DNA of 36,494 nt from a virus. Within the stretch, counting starts at the first letter, position 1; every line of letters starts with the position of its first letter. Location of the stretch: positions 1 to 36,494 of IMG/VR virus record IMGVR_UViG_3300025093_000059; one strand, written 5' to 3'. A model generated the notes under the pieces. It was given only the letters and a program-made list of their open reading frames with translations. It searched no databases and was not told where the DNA came from. The translations under genes and the position numbers were made by a program. This document shows positions 5,000-11,086 of this stretch, in pieces.

Positions 5000-5413
5000 C
5001 TAATTCATACACAGCATAAAGTCGTCATTATTATCAGGACACCATAGCCGGGGGAAGTCCAGGTATCGCAGAGTAATCTGCTTTGCCTGTTCCGCCCCCC
5101 TGGCCATTACTACCGCATTACCAGCGTGTGTCAGCTTCTCAAACCAGTCTAACTGGTTCGGACTAAGCCTTCCTTTCTTAACATCCTTCATTTCTATATA
5201 CAAAGATAAATAGCAGCCCCTGGATATAGGAAGGTGAAGGTCCGGTATCCCAGACCTGGCTCCTTCTTCCTTCAGCTTCTTCCCCCTACGCATTGCCCCA
5301 TACCCTGCTCCGCCCTGGTTGGGAATGGCGTATATCAGGTCTAACTCCGGCACTTCAGTCGCATATAAACGACACCAGTTTATAAATGCAACTTGCTCAT
5401 CATGTTCTGACAT
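5000..5413 (-). CDS. VRR-NUC domain nuclease
   Basis: 137 residues matching the VRR_NUC branch of PD-(D/E)XK nucleases. E3 with Q7 sits in the first helix, followed by IPNQGG (30-35), KLKEEGARSGIPDL (45-58, catalytic Asp in PDL), IEMK (73-76, the E-x-K pair) and LSPNQLDWFEKL with a late Tyr. Family members cut branched or structured DNA and occur often in phage replication modules as resolvase-like enzymes. Last gene of the leftward replication unit. The next gene ends right at its start, so it is probably cotranscribed and coupled. Substrate not deducible. Confidence 0.85.
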   Translation of the reverse strand: MSEHDEQVAFINWCRLYATEVPELDLIYAIPNQGGAGYGAMRRGKKLKEEGARSGIPDLHLPISRGCYLSLYIEMKDVKKGRLSPNQLDWFEKLTHAGNAVVMARGAEQAKQITLRYLDFPRLWCPDNNDDFMLCMN

Positions 5414-5965
5414 TTAATTCTCCGAAAATAGTGGGATGGTAGCTTGCAGTTCTGCCTGGGTCAGGCAATACATCATTGGACTTCTGCGGTCAGTCTTAAC
5501 CAGGTTGCGATAGTTCTTATCCTGGAATAGCTTTCGTTTGCTGGCAAATCCTCTAAAGAACCACTCACTCCCTGCCCCGGTTACCAGGCAGTAGTAATCG
5601 CAAATGTTATGAGGGAGTTTCTTTGACTTGGGTACGGCTAACTGGCCGTTGATATGGCGGGATGCTTTAACGTCAATTGTCTTTCCATTAACAGCAAAAT
5701 CTTCTCTCTTTCTTTCGCCAAATGTAATGTCACCTTTGTCTAGCTTGAACAGTTTGGCGAATACTATCTCACCGCAAGCACCTTCCAGGTCTATCTCAAA
5801 ACCTGATCGCTTGCTGTCTCGCTTCTGGCACTTTACATTCTGCTTTCTGCTTTCTGATGTCCTGGACCTTGCGATTCTTTCTGCGAGGTCTAACTCTCTG
5901 CGAGTCAGGCTTACTAATGTGTCCTTTAAAGATTTGCTTCGCTTGGAACATGGTTCTAAGGTCAT
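5414..5965 (-). CDS. PD-(D/E)XK-like nuclease fold protein
   Basis: 183 residues. The centre reads as a restriction-endonuclease-like core: an early acidic residue in LEGACGEIVFAKLF (60-73), then DFAVNGKTIDVKAS (88-101) where Asp and the D-V-K pair fit catalytic D and D/E-x-K. A C-terminal DYYCLVTG strand and a CLTQAELQ element follow. Proteins of this pattern are common in phages and mostly uncharacterised. The first 55 residues overlap the gene upstream by 170 nt and are very basic, so the true start may be internal, nearer LTRRELDLAE. Nuclease activity is inferred. Confidence 0.7.
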   Translation of the reverse strand: MTLEPCSKRSKSLKDTLVSLTRRELDLAERIARSRTSESRKQNVKCQKRDSKRSGFEIDLEGACGEIVFAKLFKLDKGDITFGERKREDFAVNGKTIDVKASRHINGQLAVPKSKKLPHNICDYYCLVTGAGSEWFFRGFASKRKLFQDKNYRNLVKTDRRSPMMYCLTQAELQATIPLFSEN

Positions 5966-6140
5966 CTTCAGGTAGTCCTTTCAATGCGTCTAACTCCCCC
6001 TGGTCGATTCGTAATAGCCCCTTGTTCGGTACTGCTACCTCACTGTTTCTGACTAGATAAAAATCCTGGCTTAATACTTTAGACCTGATCTTTAACCAGC
6101 CATGCTTTTTAAAGTGCTGCTCCTTTTCAGCTTTAGTCAT
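5796..6140 (-). CDS. Hypothetical protein, long overlap with next gene
   Basis: 114 residues, start coupled by an ATGA overlap to the 59-residue gene upstream. The N-terminal 75 residues (KKHGWLKIRSKVLSQDFYLV and onward) look like a normal folded protein; the last 45 are Arg/Lys-rich and lie over the start of the nuclease-like gene in another frame. Either the tail is a dispensable overlap or the nuclease starts later. No family recognised. Confidence 0.6.
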   Translation of the reverse strand: MTKAEKEQHFKKHGWLKIRSKVLSQDFYLVRNSEVAVPNKGLLRIDQGELDALKGLPEDDLRTMFQAKQIFKGHISKPDSQRVRPRRKNRKVQDIRKQKAECKVPEARQQAIRF

Positions 6141-6316
6141 TTCTCCTCCCAGTCATATGGCGGGACTCTCCTTCTTAAACACCCCGCTGTTACGTTTTCA
6201 GTTTCCTCGTGGATAATCAGCAAAGCAGATTTGCACTCTGCCAGTGATTTATATTTCTGGGTATAAGTTGTGCTGTCGTCTAGAAATATAATCCAGAGGA
6301 CGTAATACCACTTCAT
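6137..6316 (-). CDS. Small protein, 59 aa
   Basis: ATG 6314-6316 to TGA 6137-6139, sharing ATGA with the next gene. The product begins MKWYYVLWIIFLDDS, an aromatic strand-like start, then AECKSALLIIHEETENVTAGC and a basic end. Two Cys (28 and 46) could form a disulfide or metal pair. A GAGG lies 12 nt before the start. The coupling and its fit between two other coupled genes support it. Function unknown. Confidence 0.65.
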   Translation of the reverse strand: MKWYYVLWIIFLDDSTTYTQKYKSLAECKSALLIIHEETENVTAGCLRRRVPPYDWEEK

Positions 6317-6369
6317 CTCTTAAATATCCTCACTTTAATTTAAACAGCGGAACAATGGCTTTAAATTTT

Positions 6370-6480
6370 TTATTCCATTGTCCCTTGATGACATGAGTGG
6401 CAAACATTACCCGCACTTGGGTAGGCATTAGACTCTGTGCCACAAAAGGTACATTTTAACCACTCGTAAAACCTAATCAT
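6370..6480 (-). CDS. Minimal zinc-ribbon protein, 36 aa
   Basis: ATG 6478-6480 to TAA 6370-6372. A good ribosome site (AAAGGGAG) lies 7 nt before the start. The 36 residues contain C-T-F-C (10-13) and C-H-S-C (27-30) with a His and Gly in between, a complete four-Cys zinc ribbon and little else. It begins 26 nt after the structured block 6506-6985 in the direction of transcription, so that block is partly its leader. Function unknown. Confidence 0.65.
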   Translation of the reverse strand: MIRFYEWLKCTFCGTESNAYPSAGNVCHSCHQGTME

Positions 6481-6505
6481 GTTGTTTCTCCCTTTAGTTA
6501 AAAAT

Positions 6506-6985
6506 TAAGTTCGGGGCTGGTAGCGTCCCTACTTTCGCCAGACTGCCATGCCTGACTACTTTTCAGGGCCAGCCCCTAGCCGAGCTTGATAACTTAACTG
6601 TGAGTCACCAACGGCAACCCGCCATCAAGCTATTACGGCTTTAAATATCCTTCATGCGATGAAAAATTCATGCAAGTTTATGCGTGATTACGCATAATAA
6701 TCTCTGGGGCTTGGCATAAACCGTGGCCCCTCACGGTAGATATTTTATAGACCCCGTATGCCTTGGGTCTTGACTTATAACTAATTAAAATTGATTGACC
6801 TTATCTTCCGCTAAAGTACAATTCATATTTGGATTAGTGTATTGAACGCCACCGTCCTGGCTCGTACTGTGTTTAAAGCCGTGGTCAATACTCCAGGCTA
6901 AATAAGTTCGGGGCTGATGGCCTCTCCATCGGGATTCCGACCGATACACTTACTGGTGAGTCGTTTGTCTCGGAGTCAGCCCCTA
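6506..6985 (-). ncRNA. Highly structured non-coding block with a duplicated stem element
   Basis: There is no credible gene here, but inverted repeats are dense. Element E1 (6506-6578) and element E2 (6903-6985) share 14 nt at one end (TAAGTTCGGGGCTG) and CAGCCCCTA at the other. Both fold as an 8-bp stem, a one-sided 6-nt bulge, a 4-bp stem and an apical hairpin. The stems covary: the closing pair is G-C in E1 and A-T in E2, and the inner stem is CCCT/AGGG versus CTCC/GGAG. Between them lie AGCTTGAT/ATCAAGCT (6593-6631, extended by AGCCG/CGGCT), TTATGCGT/ACGCATAA (6678-6697), CCGTG/CACGG (6721-6736), AGACCC/GGGTCT (6749-6770) and a bulged stem 6839-6852 with 6881-6891. A G-U pair possible only on the minus strand favours a leftward RNA. 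A replication start or primase-loading site is the main alternative. Confidence 0.55.
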
Positions 6986-7029
6986 CCAGGTCATGTAGCA
7001 AGCCAGATGTGTGTGGCGTACAAGCCTGG

Positions 7030-8688
7030 TTATAATCCATCACTAAACCTTCCGTTATAGTATTCATAATTCATGGCAACCATTCCTAATCTGCCAATAT
7101 GTTTTTGCTTACATTTCTGAACGTGTATCTCCACCTTGTTTTCATTATCATCTTCACGCCTGTCTCTAAACACACTCAAGCAAACATCGCTCATGTTGTA
7201 GAAATGTGCGGACCCGGATATATCCCAAGGTCTTACTACAGGGTAATGACCATCCGTTCCTTTTTGCTGTTTAGTAGGATGAGCAATCAGCCATACATTG
7301 CATCGATGATTCCTGGCAAACCTTCTGATCTTTGACAGGCTTTCCCGCACATACTGCGTTTCTGATTCACCCATATTGGAGTGGTCTATATCATTCCAGG
7401 GGTCAAGTATGATTCCTTGCACCCCCTGCTTCTTGACTAGAAACTTGGATAACTCTAAAAGATGGTCCACCGTTCTTTCCATCTCATCAGGCACTATAAA
7501 AGTGAGATGGTCATCCAGTTTTTGTATGGCGTTCTTTAAACCTATGTCGCTCATCCTGACATGAGAAGGATGTTCTTTGCCAAACGGTCTGCCGTCAATC
7601 AACTCTGCCAACCTGGCTATGTGTGTTTCAACTGGATGATGCTCTGGAGAAAACATTCCAAACCGCATTCCTGTGTTGATCAGGTTGATCATCAACCACT
7701 CAACGAAGGAAGATTTGCCGTCACCAGGTTGACCTGTCACCGTACATAATTCCCCTGTTGGGTTGACTGTGTAAAACTGGTCAAGTGCGAATGAGCCAGT
7801 GGATATGCCTTCATCCAGACCATGCTCATATAAATGTTCTAATTGATCTTGAAAGTTGCTGACCTGGTACAGGCCATCCACAGGGAAAGGTTGTGCGTTG
7901 TTAATACATTCTCGCAATGCTTCTTCACCATGTTGAACCAACACATCATTGGCATCGTTACACCCTTCAGGCCAAATGATGCGGTAGCATTTCTCCAGGC
8001 CAAACCTTCGTGCTAGTTCCGCCTCAAGATTGCGTCCTGGTGCATCGCTATCGACCCCAATGATAAACTTTTTGACCGGATCAAGTACGTCACCGCAGTT
8101 GGCGAAACATTCATCAAGGTCGCCAAATCGTTTTGCGTTAACTGCACCCGCTCCAAAAGGGACTGACATGACCGAGTCAATTCCGACTTGTAGGTAGGAT
8201 AGAAGGTCAATCTCTCCTTCAACCACATGAACTTCTTCAGTATTAATCTGGTCAATTCCATAGAATACCTTTCGAGGATTTTTAGAGGATTTGATATTCT
8301 TATTAGCATCTCTGTACTTCAGCATCTGAACCTCTCCGCCCATGTAGTAAGGGAATACGATGTTCCCGTTCTGGGTAGAGAGTCGCATTGTCATGGTGGG
8401 GCCAACGCTAATACCACGATTCTGGAACCATGCCTCTGCTTTTTCTGACAAGCCGTCATTCTGATAAATAGGCTTGAAATATTCCTTCTGCTTCCACTGT
8501 GTAGGACGTTGAAAATCTTTCTTTAAGCCACCATGCCAGTCACACTTTGGTTTGTGGCACTTCCACACACCTTTAGTCGTGTCAACACTTAGAGAAGTGT
8601 TGTCCTGACACCTGGGGCATTGCATTTTAAATGACCCTGACCTAGTGCCAACGTCTATGCCTACATCTTTAAAGGTTTCAGTAAACAA
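7030..8688 (-). CDS. Primase-helicase (T7 gp4 / Twinkle-like)
   Basis: 552 residues with the full T7 gp4-type order. A zinc ribbon has Cys24, 27, 44 and 49. The TOPRIM domain has VVEGEIDLL (Glu157) and GVDSDAPGR (Asp213, Asp215). A RecA-like DnaB helicase domain has Walker A GQPGDGKS (319-326), a Walker B-type strand GIILDPWND and a later WLIAHPTKQ sensor. It should unwind DNA 5'-3' and make primers at the fork. Upstream it overlaps the Phg_2220_C gene by 11 nt; downstream lies the structured block. It supplies two replication functions in one chain, but no polymerase partner is encoded in this window. Confidence 0.93.
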   Translation of the reverse strand: MFTETFKDVGIDVGTRSGSFKMQCPRCQDNTSLSVDTTKGVWKCHKPKCDWHGGLKKDFQRPTQWKQKEYFKPIYQNDGLSEKAEAWFQNRGISVGPTMTMRLSTQNGNIVFPYYMGGEVQMLKYRDANKNIKSSKNPRKVFYGIDQINTEEVHVVEGEIDLLSYLQVGIDSVMSVPFGAGAVNAKRFGDLDECFANCGDVLDPVKKFIIGVDSDAPGRNLEAELARRFGLEKCYRIIWPEGCNDANDVLVQHGEEALRECINNAQPFPVDGLYQVSNFQDQLEHLYEHGLDEGISTGSFALDQFYTVNPTGELCTVTGQPGDGKSSFVEWLMINLINTGMRFGMFSPEHHPVETHIARLAELIDGRPFGKEHPSHVRMSDIGLKNAIQKLDDHLTFIVPDEMERTVDHLLELSKFLVKKQGVQGIILDPWNDIDHSNMGESETQYVRESLSKIRRFARNHRCNVWLIAHPTKQQKGTDGHYPVVRPWDISGSAHFYNMSDVCLSVFRDRREDDNENKVEIHVQKCKQKHIGRLGMVAMNYEYYNGRFSDGL

Positions 8689-9007
8689 CTTTTCTCACCT
8701 GTTTTTGAAGGATGGGTTGATTTAAATAGCTGTCAAACTTATTGCCAAACAGTGTTTCAGGTCGAAGGTATTTAGACATGGTCGAATCGTGTCGCCACTC
8801 CTGGACCTTAATGTCAATCACCTTGATAAAGTCATGCAGTCCATACCCCTCTGCCATCCTGGCCCTGATATGTCTCTGTGTTGCCCTGTTATGTGCCTTA
8901 AACCTTGTGCCAGCCTTCTTATTCAAGTGGTCAATCACTTGTTTGACGTTATACGTTGTTTCAAACTCCCGTAATTCACCGGAGCCACTACACCACGGAC
9001 ATTTCAT
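8678..9007 (-). CDS. Phage replication protein with Phg_2220_C domain
   Basis: 109 residues. From residue 20 on it matches the conserved phage C-terminal domain Phg_2220_C: VIDHLNKKAGTRF, then RARMAEGYGLHDFIKVID, then VQEWRHDSTMSKYLRPETLF and a SYLNQ end. Usual members are longer, with an N-terminal winged-helix part; here only a 20-residue lead with C-P-W-C precedes it, so this is a short form. Such genes sit beside helicase or helicase-loader genes and are thought to take part in replication initiation. Overlaps both neighbours by a few bases. Confidence 0.8.
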   Translation of the reverse strand: MKCPWCSGSGELREFETTYNVKQVIDHLNKKAGTRFKAHNRATQRHIRARMAEGYGLHDFIKVIDIKVQEWRHDSTMSKYLRPETLFGNKFDSYLNQPILQKQVRKVVY

Positions 9008-9258
9008 AATTGGAAACTCCTGAATTTAGGTTTACGAAAAGGTGTATGCCTCAAATGCCACAGTTTGTTGATGTATATAATTGCAATGATTGCATCAGTA
9101 AAAATGAGCCAGGGTACGCCATTGACCCAGAATAGCCACATCCATAAGACCTGGCCTGGTAGCCCAATGGCACACCCCAGCTTTACCCAGCCGTTAGCAA
9201 GTAAATAGATATTTGTACAAGCGAAGATATTGGCAAGTATTTGTAGGAAGGTCATCAC
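9004..9258 (-). CDS. Small membrane protein, two to three helices
   Basis: 84 residues. Hydrophobic segments at about 4-21, 26-46 and 48-64 are separated by short Gly/Pro turns, and the C-terminus is basic (HLRHTPFRKPKFR), suggesting a cytoplasmic tail. It overlaps both neighbours by 4 nt (ATGA type). Layout and size resemble small PnuC-like or unknown phage membrane proteins; I cannot assign a role. Confidence 0.7.
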   Translation of the reverse strand: MMTFLQILANIFACTNIYLLANGWVKLGCAIGLPGQVLWMWLFWVNGVPWLIFTDAIIAIIYINKLWHLRHTPFRKPKFRSFQL

Positions 9259-9437
9259 TTCGGGACATCCTCTTCTTTAATGTCACAGACATCTTGAGGG
9301 AATGAAGACTCTCTGCCCTGGCAGCAGTCTCCAAAAGGAAAGGGTTGCTTACAGTCCGGGCATAAATATTTCCCGTGTACATTTTCTACTGGCCCTACAT
9401 ATCTGCATGAAGGGCAGCGTTGTGTGTGTTCAATCAT
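9255..9437 (-). CDS. Zinc-ribbon protein, 60 aa
   Basis: C-P-S-C (residues 8-11) and C-P-D-C (26-29) form a classical four-Cys zinc ribbon, followed by a Cys pair (DCCQG) and an acidic end. The start overlaps the end of the DUF5664 gene by 4 nt, so translation is coupled. I take this frame over the competing 62-codon frame at 9194-9382 because of the Cys spacing and the coupling. Confidence 0.75.
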   Translation of the reverse strand: MIEHTQRCPSCRYVGPVENVHGKYLCPDCKQPFPFGDCCQGRESSFPQDVCDIKEEDVPK

Positions 9438-9739
9438 TGCACGGCCTCTTTAATATCAATTTTGTTGTCAACGTAGTACTGAATGAACATGGCGTTAACC
9501 GCTACCTTGGCAAGATGAGGTTCGGACCTGTCACCCGCTTCCCACTTCGCCAAATGTTCATAAAGATGATTCAGGACCGTCCCAATTGGCATTCCGGCTT
9601 TCCAATTGTCAGGGCCATGTGACAGGCATCCCTCATACATAACCACGCCCATTTCCCTGATAAAGTCTCTGACTAACAGATCATGGCGTACTTCCAATTT
9701 GTTGCGTGTTGCTCCGGTAGAATAGTTTTCTTTACTCAT
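9434..9739 (-). CDS. DUF5664 / dATP-dGTP diphosphohydrolase N-domain protein
   Basis: 101 residues matching a phage family known as DUF5664, named after the N-terminal domain of a dATP/dGTP diphosphohydrolase. Seen here are GATRNKLEVRHDLLVRDF near the start, MGVVMYEGCLSHGPDNWKAG in the centre, HLYEHLAKWEAGDRSEPHLAKV and a VNAMF helix. His and acidic residues in the last two helices could bind metal. By family it may act on nucleotides, which would suit its place beside a DNA methyltransferase, but the assignment is by pattern. Overlaps the methyltransferase C-part by 8 nt. Confidence 0.7.
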   Translation of the reverse strand: MSKENYSTGATRNKLEVRHDLLVRDFIREMGVVMYEGCLSHGPDNWKAGMPIGTVLNHLYEHLAKWEAGDRSEPHLAKVAVNAMFIQYYVDNKIDIKEAVQ

Positions 9740-9989
9740 TCATCAACCTTTCAAATAAAACTTTTAGTGCAATAGCTCCAGTAAGCGGGACGACCCCGTT
9801 TCCCAAAGCTTGTAGACGTTCTGATCTATAGGTATTGGCAAGCTCCAGCCAATTGGCATCCCCATCAGCCACTCTACAAAGGTCGGGGACAGCCTTCTCT
9901 TGAGCTGGGGCGAGGTCTGGTCGGTCATCGAGGATTCGTTGCCATCGCTCTGTTTCTCCTGGGCCAGGGGGCCAGTATTGTTGTTGCAT
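9732..9989 (-). CDS. Cytosine-5 methyltransferase, C-terminal part (frame A)
   Basis: 85 residues with the C-terminal signature of C5-methyltransferases: WPPGPGETERW, then DLAPAQ, LCRVADGD, and motif X as RSERLQALGNGVVPLTG. It lies in the same reading frame as the N-terminal part (10335-10865), but 345 nt containing several frame-A stops separate them. The ATG at 9987-9989 has a good ribosome site of its own (AAAGGA, 5 nt before it), so it can be made as a separate subunit. Frame A is open from 10037. It overlaps the frame-B protein by 226 nt. Read here as half of a split enzyme rather than a dead remnant, because its motifs are intact. Confidence 0.7.
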   Translation of the reverse strand: MQQQYWPPGPGETERWQRILDDRPDLAPAQEKAVPDLCRVADGDANWLELANTYRSERLQALGNGVVPLTGAIALKVLFERLMNE

Positions 9990-10867
9990 TGCAATCCTTT
10001 CATCACTACAGTTGTTAATGATTCTTGCGAGCCTTTCTTACCTCGGCTACGATCTTGATAGCCCTGCCTCACTTCCGTTGAGCATGGCGTAGGCCAATTA
10101 GCGTTGGCATAAATCCTTACTGCATCTGGGTCTACTTGTTCACGCAAATTACACGGACGCTTCCCAGACTTAGGTCGTCTGGCGTGTTTCACCAACGCTT
10201 CTGGACTCCTCTGCGGAAGATGATCCATTGTATTGGGTGTTGCCCAACTTGCCGACTGATCTCGTAATTTAATTTTAGGTGCTTCTGCATTCTTATACTT
10301 CTCGCTGTTTAAATCCTTCACACCACCAATTGGGTCAGAGGCACTGGGAGTACGCCAGGATGAAGACTCGTTTTCTAAGATGCGAGGCTCCCACATCTTT
10401 CGCTGAAAACACTCCCCATTCCGCATCGAACCCCATTTGGGCCAACTCTTTGAGTACGGTTGACATGGCTCTGTTAGAAAGGAGTCCTGTGACGTTTTCG
10501 ATAAAAACGTATCGTGGTCTAATTTCGCAAATAATTCGGCAGTATTCGTAGAACAACCCGGACCTGTTTCCTTGTTTGATTCCTTCCTGCTTTCCTGCGA
10601 CTGACAGGTCTTGGCAGGGGAAGCCACCAATGATTGTATCCACAACTCCAGCCCACGGTCTGCCGTTGAAGGTTGTAATGTCACTCCAGATAGGAGCTTC
10701 ATCCAGGGTCTTGTCTTCCATCCTCGCCACGAGTACGGACGAGGCGTAGGCTTCCCGCTCAACGTAACAAACAGTTCTCGACTCTGGAAAAACAAGCCCC
10801 ACTGACTTATCAAGTCCAGCGATTCCGCTGAAGAGGGACAATATGTTCTTGGGATGTATAGCCACAT
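9764..10867 (-). CDS. Frame-B overlapping protein with repeated W-x-T-P motifs
   Basis: An unbroken 367-codon frame from the ATG at 10865-10867, over the whole methyltransferase locus in another frame. It is not a simple shadow: it has motifs I know from a phage protein family annotated as hypothetical or methylase-associated. These are SPAKT (83-87), KLDHDTFLSKTSQ (115-127), WPKWGSMRNGE (142-152), WRTP (171-174), WATPNTMD (208-215), NLREQV (240-245), WPTP (258-261) and FVEWLMGMPIGW (330-341). The middle (10335-9989) has no open frame A, so there this protein is the only candidate product. The first 80 residues look unconstrained. It shares one ribosome site (AAAGG) with the GTG of frame A two bases downstream. 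Function unknown. Confidence 0.65.
   Translation of the reverse strand: MWLYIPRTYCPSSAESLDLISQWGLFFQSRELFVTLSGKPTPRPYSWRGWKTRPWMKLLSGVTLQPSTADRGLELWIQSLVASPAKTCQSQESRKESNKETGPGCSTNTAELFAKLDHDTFLSKTSQDSFLTEPCQPYSKSWPKWGSMRNGECFQRKMWEPRILENESSSWRTPSASDPIGGVKDLNSEKYKNAEAPKIKLRDQSASWATPNTMDHLPQRSPEALVKHARRPKSGKRPCNLREQVDPDAVRIYANANWPTPCSTEVRQGYQDRSRGKKGSQESLTTVVMKGLQCNNNTGPLAQEKQSDGNESSMTDQTSPQLKRRLSPTFVEWLMGMPIGWSLPIPIDQNVYKLWETGSSRLLELLH
10335..10865 (-). CDS. Cytosine-5 methyltransferase, catalytic part (frame A)
   Basis: 176 residues from a GTG start. Motif I is NILSLFSGIAGLD (AdoMet binding, 7-19). Motif IV is GGFPCQDLS with the catalytic Cys84. Motif VI is IENVTGL (Glu123) and motif VIII SHLRKRVFIL (Arg164, Arg166). 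It should bind AdoMet and attack C5 of cytosine, but it ends in a TGA right after motif VIII and lacks motifs IX-X, which lie in the same frame at 9732-9989. Together the two halves hold all the usual motifs. A two-subunit C5 methyltransferase (as in M.AquI) is a precedent. The target sequence is unknown; the usual role is protection of phage DNA from host restriction. Confidence 0.8.
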   Translation of the reverse strand: MAIHPKNILSLFSGIAGLDKSVGLVFPESRTVCYVEREAYASSVLVARMEDKTLDEAPIWSDITTFNGRPWAGVVDTIIGGFPCQDLSVAGKQEGIKQGNRSGLFYEYCRIICEIRPRYVFIENVTGLLSNRAMSTVLKELAQMGFDAEWGVFSAKDVGASHLRKRVFILAYSQCL

Positions 10868-10882
10868 TTTCGACCTTTGATT

Positions 10883-10902
10883 TTGTGTTGTGTTTGTGTT
10901 GT
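10883..10902 (+). repeat. TTGTGTTGT pair, one arm of attP
   Basis: TTGTGTTGT at 10883-10891 and 10894-10902, 11-bp period, about 92 nt from the tRNA-like core. Likely integrase arm-type sites. Confidence 0.7.
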
Positions 10903-10993
10903 TAAACTCACTGTTTCTGGACGTAACTCACACGTTAGGATTTTTAAGTCCTTGTAAACTATTGAGTTATTGGGATTAAAAACTTGGTGGGTT

Positions 10994-11019
10994 CGTCCTA
11001 ACCGCTAGACGATGGGGCC
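10994..11019 (-). other. Putative attP core: tRNA-Glu 5' segment
   Basis: On the minus strand, 26 nt read like nucleotides 1-26 of a bacterial tRNA-Glu: acceptor strand GGCCCCA (11019-11013), TC, and a full D-arm GTC-TAGCGGTTAGG-AC. The similarity then stops; no anticodon arm, T-arm or 3' end follows, so this is not a working tRNA. It lies 68 nt downstream of the integrase gene and between two pairs of TTGTGTTGT. Phage integrases commonly use tRNA genes as attB, so this is the best attP candidate. The 5' half is unusual, since most tRNA att sites use the 3' half. Confidence 0.7.
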
Positions 11020-11063
11020 ACAAGTATTTGAATTCTCAAGGTTTATCCAGTTGGTACTTTTCC

Positions 11064-11083
11064 TTGTGTTGTTTTTGTGTTGT
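11064..11083 (+). repeat. TTGTGTTGT pair, other arm of attP
   Basis: TTGTGTTGT at 11064-11072 and 11075-11083, 45 nt from the tRNA-like core and 3 nt after the end of int. Same orientation and period as the copies at 10883 and 2459. Confidence 0.7.
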
Positions 11084-11086
11084 AAA

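Noticed and set aside
6506-6578. Element E1 as a tRNA or a GEMM (c-di-GMP) riboswitch
   Set aside because: The stem lengths and the missing T-loop exclude a tRNA. A short likeness to the GEMM core (CGAAAG, GGGACGC) is present, but the required paired regions and receptor are not.
6885-7067. 60-codon leftward frame covering the second structured element
   Set aside because: It overlaps the helicase end and follows the helices instead of codon-like patterns; no ribosome site and no recognisable protein.
9194-9382. 62-codon leftward frame overlapping the zinc-ribbon gene at 9255
   Set aside because: It lacks coupling and motifs; the overlapping frame has a clear four-Cys ribbon and an ATGA-coupled start.
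9764-10867. Calling the methyltransferase locus a plain pseudogene
   Set aside because: The stops fall only in the linker of frame A, both ends keep all motifs and good starts, and a second frame with family motifs stays open throughout.
10994-11019. A working tRNA-Glu gene
   Set aside because: Only the acceptor 5' strand and D-arm are present; no anticodon arm, T-arm or matching 3' strand follows, so it is a fragment used as an att site.
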